Source of the DNA: Oribacterium sp. UBA5894
GTDB lineage: Bacteria; Bacillota; Clostridia; Lachnospirales; Lachnospiraceae
Assembly (NCBI GenBank): GCA_002431355.1
Contig: DJEQ01000033.1
Coordinates: 1-8,724, forward strand
Direction: 5' to 3'
Length of the DNA: 8,724 nt
Numbering within the stretch: position 1 is the stretch's first letter; each line of letters begins with the position of its first letter. The notes beneath the pieces are model-generated. The model searched no databases and was not told the origin of the DNA. It was given only the letters and a program-made list of their open reading frames with translations. Below are positions 5,244-8,724 of the stretch, in pieces. The position numbers were made by a program, and so were the translations under genes.

Positions 5244-7253
5244 TTATGCTTCCTTTCCCTTTTTCATGTTCTGAATTTCCTTCAGGCTGTCCATGATATT
5301 CTCCGTTTCCCGAATCATATATTCAAGGTCCGACCGATAGCAGGCTTCCTGATTTTTTCGTACCTGATTCAGCATGCGGAGCTCCTCCTCAAAGGAGCTC
5401 GTTCCTGTTTCTTTTTTTCTTTTCAGCTTCTGTACCAGCTGATACAGGTTCTCATGATGGACGATGCGTCCTGCCCCCCACTGGAGGCGTTCCTTCGGCT
5501 GACAGAATACATAATCTGTAAAGTAATTAAACACCTCTTCATCAAACTGAAATGCATAGCAGTTATTATCGATCTCATAGATGGCATCCAGTGCCCCCTC
5601 CGGGTTCCTCTCCTCCAGGCAGTGGATTGCAGCCTTTATATGCGTGAGGTTCTGCCGTACGGCCTCCTGTGGAAAGAGTACCGTATCCTGCCAGTCGAGG
5701 CGCACGAAGGAATCCTGTGCCTTTCGGAAGGCCTTCATCAGTATGTCATGGACCCTCGCTCTCTCTGGAAGGATGCATCCTTCCTCATTTACCTTTTCGA
5801 TCCACTGATATACTTCCCTTCCAAGCACTGCTGCGCGCTTTGTCACCTGATCAAGCTTCTCTCCCAGCGCATGAAAGCTGTCCGAAAACTGAAGATCCAG
5901 GCTTCGGTTCATCGCCTCGAACAGAACAGAGAAATCAAGCGGTGGAAGGATCAGCTGATCAAACTTCGTCACAAGCGTCGCATACAGCAGGTGGTGAAAG
6001 CGGTATACCGGTGCATGATAATACTCCTCATTATCAAACTGCGAATGGTAGTGCGTTTCCATGAAGGAGCTGTCGGTGAATTCATTGACCATCGACGGAA
6101 TACCCGCAATCGCCATAGAGAAATCATCGGACATCGTCTGAATCGGTGCATGGATTTCAAGTCCCTCCGGATAGGCCTCCGGATCCACGGGAATCCCCTC
6201 AATGGCTTTTTTCAGGAAGCTCACATATTCGTACACGCTTCGAACCGCATCCTTCCTTCCATGGGCATGTGCCGGAAGCTCAAAATTGAAATCGGCTACA
6301 ACGCGTCCCTGCCACTCCGGCCGAACACAGAAGACCTGCTGATAGGCTCCCGTAGACCAGTCATACTTCGAATTGACAATTCCCCACTCCTCTGCAGCGA
6401 GCGCCGCCACCACGATGGTCTTCTTCGGCTGATAGCCGCTCTCCATCAGGGCCTTTGCAATGCCGAACATCATGGCAACGGCGGTATTGTCATCCTGAAA
6501 GCCACTGAAGTAGGAGTCATAGTGCGCCGAAAGAAGAATCATTTCCTCCCGTGACTCTCCGGGAATCGTCCCAATGATGTTGTAGGAGTGCTGCTTTTCC
6601 CGAATCTGACTTTCCGCATCAAAGCGTACCTTCAGCTCCTTCCGGGTTTTCAATGCCTCCTTCAGCACACGTGCATCCGCCCGCGACATGGAGAAGGCCG
6701 CCGCCTCCGAAGGGCCTGCAATATCCTGTGCATTAAGTGCCTCATCCTGAAGCTCGGCAAAGCCTCCCTCCTGTACGGCAATGAGTGCTGCCGCACCGCG
6801 TACATAGGCCTGATAGACCGGGAAGTTGATCCACCATTCCTCCCGCTGATTGATCTCTGCAAGAACCAGCTTTCCCTTTACATCCTTTCCCTCATAGTCT
6901 GCCGCGGTTCCCTTTCCAACGTAGACAAGGGAAAATTCCTTCGGTCCATCGGTTGTAAAGCTCGTCTGATAGCCACCAAGCTGTGCCTGAAGGCCAATGC
7001 TTCCATCCTCCCGTTCCCATACAAGCTCTGCCTTATGGAATTCCCAGGCATCGACCTGAATGGGGTCCTTATGGACATCCTGAAGCCCCAGCGTACGCAT
7101 TTCCTGAAGAAGCATCTCACCAGTTGCAAATTCCGCACTCGAACCAGCGGGGCGGTATCCAAGAAGCGGATGAGAGCGAAACTGTTCCATCCGTTTTGCC
7201 AGTGCGTAGGAATACTCTGTGCTGATCCATGGTGAAAGCTGAAACTGCTCCAT
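5244..7253 (-). CDS. M28 family zinc metallopeptidase with PA domain
   Basis: This 669-residue protein has the layout of aminopeptidases or carboxypeptidases of family M28. A protease-associated domain is inserted at about 105-200 (FSLVYVGKG, KGKLVLAEI, AYVRGAAALIAV). The catalytic domain holds the co-catalytic zinc set: His244 (LSAHYDS), Asp254 or 255 (QDDNTA), Glu288 and Glu289 (AAEEWG), Asp321 (VADFNFE) and His403 (THYHSQFDN). About 230 helical residues follow, ending in a charged region that may be a coiled coil. The YHS motif and three-part layout recall glutamate carboxypeptidase II, though identity is certainly low. There is no signal peptide or membrane segment, so it should be cytoplasmic. 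ATG 7251-7253 is chosen for AAGGAGG 7 nt upstream; a GTG-start extension to 7367 would run through a hairpin. Substrate is unknown. Confidence 0.9.
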   Translation of the reverse strand: MEQFQLSPWISTEYSYALAKRMEQFRSHPLLGYRPAGSSAEFATGEMLLQEMRTLGLQDVHKDPIQVDAWEFHKAELVWEREDGSIGLQAQLGGYQTSFTTDGPKEFSLVYVGKGTAADYEGKDVKGKLVLAEINQREEWWINFPVYQAYVRGAAALIAVQEGGFAELQDEALNAQDIAGPSEAAAFSMSRADARVLKEALKTRKELKVRFDAESQIREKQHSYNIIGTIPGESREEMILLSAHYDSYFSGFQDDNTAVAMMFGIAKALMESGYQPKKTIVVAALAAEEWGIVNSKYDWSTGAYQQVFCVRPEWQGRVVADFNFELPAHAHGRKDAVRSVYEYVSFLKKAIEGIPVDPEAYPEGLEIHAPIQTMSDDFSMAIAGIPSMVNEFTDSSFMETHYHSQFDNEEYYHAPVYRFHHLLYATLVTKFDQLILPPLDFSVLFEAMNRSLDLQFSDSFHALGEKLDQVTKRAAVLGREVYQWIEKVNEEGCILPERARVHDILMKAFRKAQDSFVRLDWQDTVLFPQEAVRQNLTHIKAAIHCLEERNPEGALDAIYEIDNNCYAFQFDEEVFNYFTDYVFCQPKERLQWGAGRIVHHENLYQLVQKLKRKKETGTSSFEEELRMLNQVRKNQEACYRSDLEYMIRETENIMDSLKEIQNMKKGKEA

Positions 7254-7342
7254 ACAACGTCCTCCTTCTTTTTCCCGGTGCCTCATCCTTTTCATGAGCG
7301 GCCCCTGATGCAACGCTACGCTTCCGTCTTCAGAATGAAAGA
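7254..7342 (-). other. gap upstream of the M28 peptidase gene, no promoter recognised
   Basis: Apart from the AAGGAGG ribosome binding site (about 7261-7267) and a small CTCAT/ATGAG hairpin around 7282-7298, I see no sigma-A type hexamer pair on the minus strand. The peptidase and GNAT genes may depend on read-through from purB or on a promoter of another type. Confidence 0.35.
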
Positions 7343-7361
7343 GGGACCCGGACAGGGTCCC
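7343..7361 (-). terminator. second hairpin downstream of purB
   Basis: GGGACCC and GGGTCCC form a perfect 7-bp GC-rich stem with a 5-nt loop. On the minus strand it is followed by a T-rich stretch (TCTTTCATTCT). This is a plausible intrinsic terminator, although the T run is interrupted. Confidence 0.6.
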
Positions 7362-7370
7362 CCACACAAA

Positions 7371-7410
7371 GACGATGCATTCTCAATGCGCCTTCAGCGC
7401 ATGCATCGTC
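7371..7410 (-). terminator. first hairpin downstream of purB
   Basis: Nine nt after the purB stop codon, arms GACGATGCAT and ATGCATCGTC pair over 10 bp. An inner ATGCGC/GCGCAT stem can form instead of the last two outer pairs. On the minus strand only TTTGTGTG follows, so it is weak as a terminator alone. It may protect the purB mRNA end or act with the next hairpin. Confidence 0.55.
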
Positions 7411-7419
7411 GTATGACCA

Positions 7420-8724
7420 TCAGACATTGATTTCTGCGGTCAGGCCGAGTACATCCTTATTCTTATCGAGAATCGGCGTGATCACATCACGAATGAACTC
7501 CTCTGTCTGCTCCGGTGCACGTCCTACATAGCGCTCCGGCTTCATGCTGGCTTCCAGATCGGCAAGGGACAGATGGAAGCTCGGATCCGCCGCAATGAGT
7601 TCGAGAAGATTGTTCTCCTTTCCCTCCTCCTTCACAGTTTTTCCAGCCTGCATGCTGAGCTGACGGATCTTCTCATGCAGCTCCTGCCGGTCGCCTCCGG
7701 CCTTGACTGCATCCATCATGATGTTCTCCGTCGCCATAAACGGAAGCTCTGCCATCAGATGCTTGCGAATCACCTTCGGATAAACCACGAGGCCATCCAC
7801 GACATTAAGATAGAGATCCAGAATTCCATCAATTGCCAGGAAGCCCTCCGGCACCGACAGACGCTTGTTGGCAGAGTCGTCCAGTGTGCGCTCAAACCAC
7901 TGCGTCGAGGCAACCAGCATTGGATTCATAAGATCGGACATGACGTAATCTGCAAGCGACGCAATACGCTCGGAGCGCATCGGATTCCGCTTGTATGCCA
8001 TCGCGCTGGAGCCGATCTGATGCTTCTCGAATGGCTCCTCGACCTCCTTCATATGCTGCAGCATACGAATGTCATTCGTGAACTTATGTGCAGACTGGGC
8101 AATGCCGGCGAGCACACTCAGTACACGGAAATCCACCTTCCGGCTGTAGGTCTGTCCGGATACCGGGTAGCAGGAGGAGAATCCCATCTTTTCGGCAATC
8201 ATCTGATCGAGCTTCCGGCACTTCTCATGGTCGCCATCAAAAAGCTCCAGGAAGGAGGCCTGCGTGCCCGTCGTGCCCTTGGAGCCCAGGAGCTTGAGGG
8301 ATGACATGACATACTCGAGGTCTTCCAGATCCAGCACGAGCTCATTCAGCCAGAGCGTAGCGCGTTTTCCAACCGTTGTAGGCTGTGCCGGCTGAAAATG
8401 GGTATAGGCAAGCGTCGGCATATCCTTGTATTTCAGTGCAAATTTGCTGAGTTCGTTGATGACATTGACGAGCTTCTTGTGCACGAGCTGGAGTCCTTCC
8501 CGCATAATGATAATGTCCGTATTGTCACCGACATAGCAGGAGGTGGCGCCGAGATGAATGATGCCCTTTGCATTCGGGCACTCTACGCCATAGGCATACA
8601 CATGGCTCATCACATCATGACGGACTTCCTTTTCGCGAGCCTCAGCCACCTCATAGTTGATGTCGTCTTGATGTGCCTTCAGCTCGTTAATCTGCTCCTC
8701 CGTGATATTTAAGCCAAGCTCATG
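7420..8724 (-). CDS. purB: adenylosuccinate lyase, 5' end cut by window edge
   Basis: PurB removes fumarate from SAICAR and from adenylosuccinate, so it acts twice in making AMP. The 434 visible residues continue in frame to the right edge, opening HELGLNITEEQINELKAH; about 40 to 50 N-terminal residues and the start codon are missing. Seen are HLGATSCYVGDNTDI, the catalytic-base region AYTHFQPAQPTTVGKR, and the flexible fumarase/aspartase-superfamily signature GSSAMAYKRNPMRSERI with the catalytic Ser. This resembles the subgroup that includes the human enzyme, where the loop is SSAMPYKRNPMRSE. A GTG at 8647-8649 is not the start, because conserved sequence continues before it. Two hairpins follow the stop codon. 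PurA, the partner enzyme for AMP, is encoded three genes downstream. Confidence 0.97.
   Translation of the reverse strand, partial: HELGLNITEEQINELKAHQDDINYEVAEAREKEVRHDVMSHVYAYGVECPNAKGIIHLGATSCYVGDNTDIIIMREGLQLVHKKLVNVINELSKFALKYKDMPTLAYTHFQPAQPTTVGKRATLWLNELVLDLEDLEYVMSSLKLLGSKGTTGTQASFLELFDGDHEKCRKLDQMIAEKMGFSSCYPVSGQTYSRKVDFRVLSVLAGIAQSAHKFTNDIRMLQHMKEVEEPFEKHQIGSSAMAYKRNPMRSERIASLADYVMSDLMNPMLVASTQWFERTLDDSANKRLSVPEGFLAIDGILDLYLNVVDGLVVYPKVIRKHLMAELPFMATENIMMDAVKAGGDRQELHEKIRQLSMQAGKTVKEEGKENNLLELIAADPSFHLSLADLEASMKPERYVGRAPEQTEEFIRDVITPILDKNKDVLGLTAEINV

Noticed and set aside
5454..6554. A 366-codon open frame on the plus strand
   Set aside because: It is antisense to the M28 catalytic domain, whose zinc ligands are intact, and shows no protein motif.
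7254..7367. A 38-codon N-terminal extension of the M28 peptidase from a GTG at 7367
   Set aside because: It would translate through the GGGACCC/GGGTCCC hairpin and has low-complexity sequence. AAGGAGG precedes the ATG at 7253 at ideal distance.
8647..8649. GTG as the purB start
   Set aside because: Twenty-five further codons upstream to the window edge remain in frame and read as conserved PurB sequence (LNITEEQINELKAH).
1..8724. Mobile element, CRISPR array, tRNA, toxin-antitoxin or defence system
   Set aside because: No transposase, integrase, direct-repeat array, tRNA-like fold or defence-protein motif is visible. All well-supported genes are housekeeping or enzyme families in one orientation.

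Overview
The window reads as chromosomal housekeeping DNA from a low-to-mid GC Gram-positive anaerobe, most likely in Clostridia and close to Lachnospiraceae. The reasons are AGGAGG-type ribosome binding sites before most genes, a Rex redox repressor with TTGTTAA-type operators, and PurA and PurB sequences of the type I associate with Lachnospiraceae (PurA with GANWGDEGKGK and EGQLGTMKDPDHG; PurB with SSAMAYKRNPMRSE). The family assignment rests on recalled sequence features, not on a search. All eight genes lie on the minus strand, so transcription runs from high to low coordinates.

In order of transcription: the 3' 434 codons of purB (cut by the right edge) are followed by two hairpins. Next come a PA-domain M28 metallopeptidase and, 13 nt later, a GNAT acetyltransferase. 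A near-consensus promoter at the end of the GNAT gene drives a 62-residue two-helix membrane protein. A structured leader of about 126 nt then leads into purA, which ends at a hairpin. Upstream of rex lies a perfect TTGACA-17-TATAAT promoter with two Rex-like operators. It drives a compact rex-acpS-nnrD operon that ends in a strong intrinsic terminator. After a short gap comes yebC, cut by the left edge. No stretch over 300 nt is without a gene. No tRNA, rRNA, CRISPR array, insertion sequence or phage gene is visible.

The genes fall into two themes. PurB and PurA together convert IMP to AMP, and PurB also acts earlier in de novo purine synthesis; here they flank a peptidase and acetyltransferase of unknown substrate. 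The rex operon joins a sensor of the NADH/NAD+ ratio to the enzyme that repairs hydrated NAD(P)H, with AcpS (activation of acyl carrier protein) between them. Because Rex-like sites sit on the operon's own promoter, NADH level may control NADH repair. This and the hairpin-rich purA leader are the observations most worth following up. Nothing in the window looks like a defence system or a mobile system.
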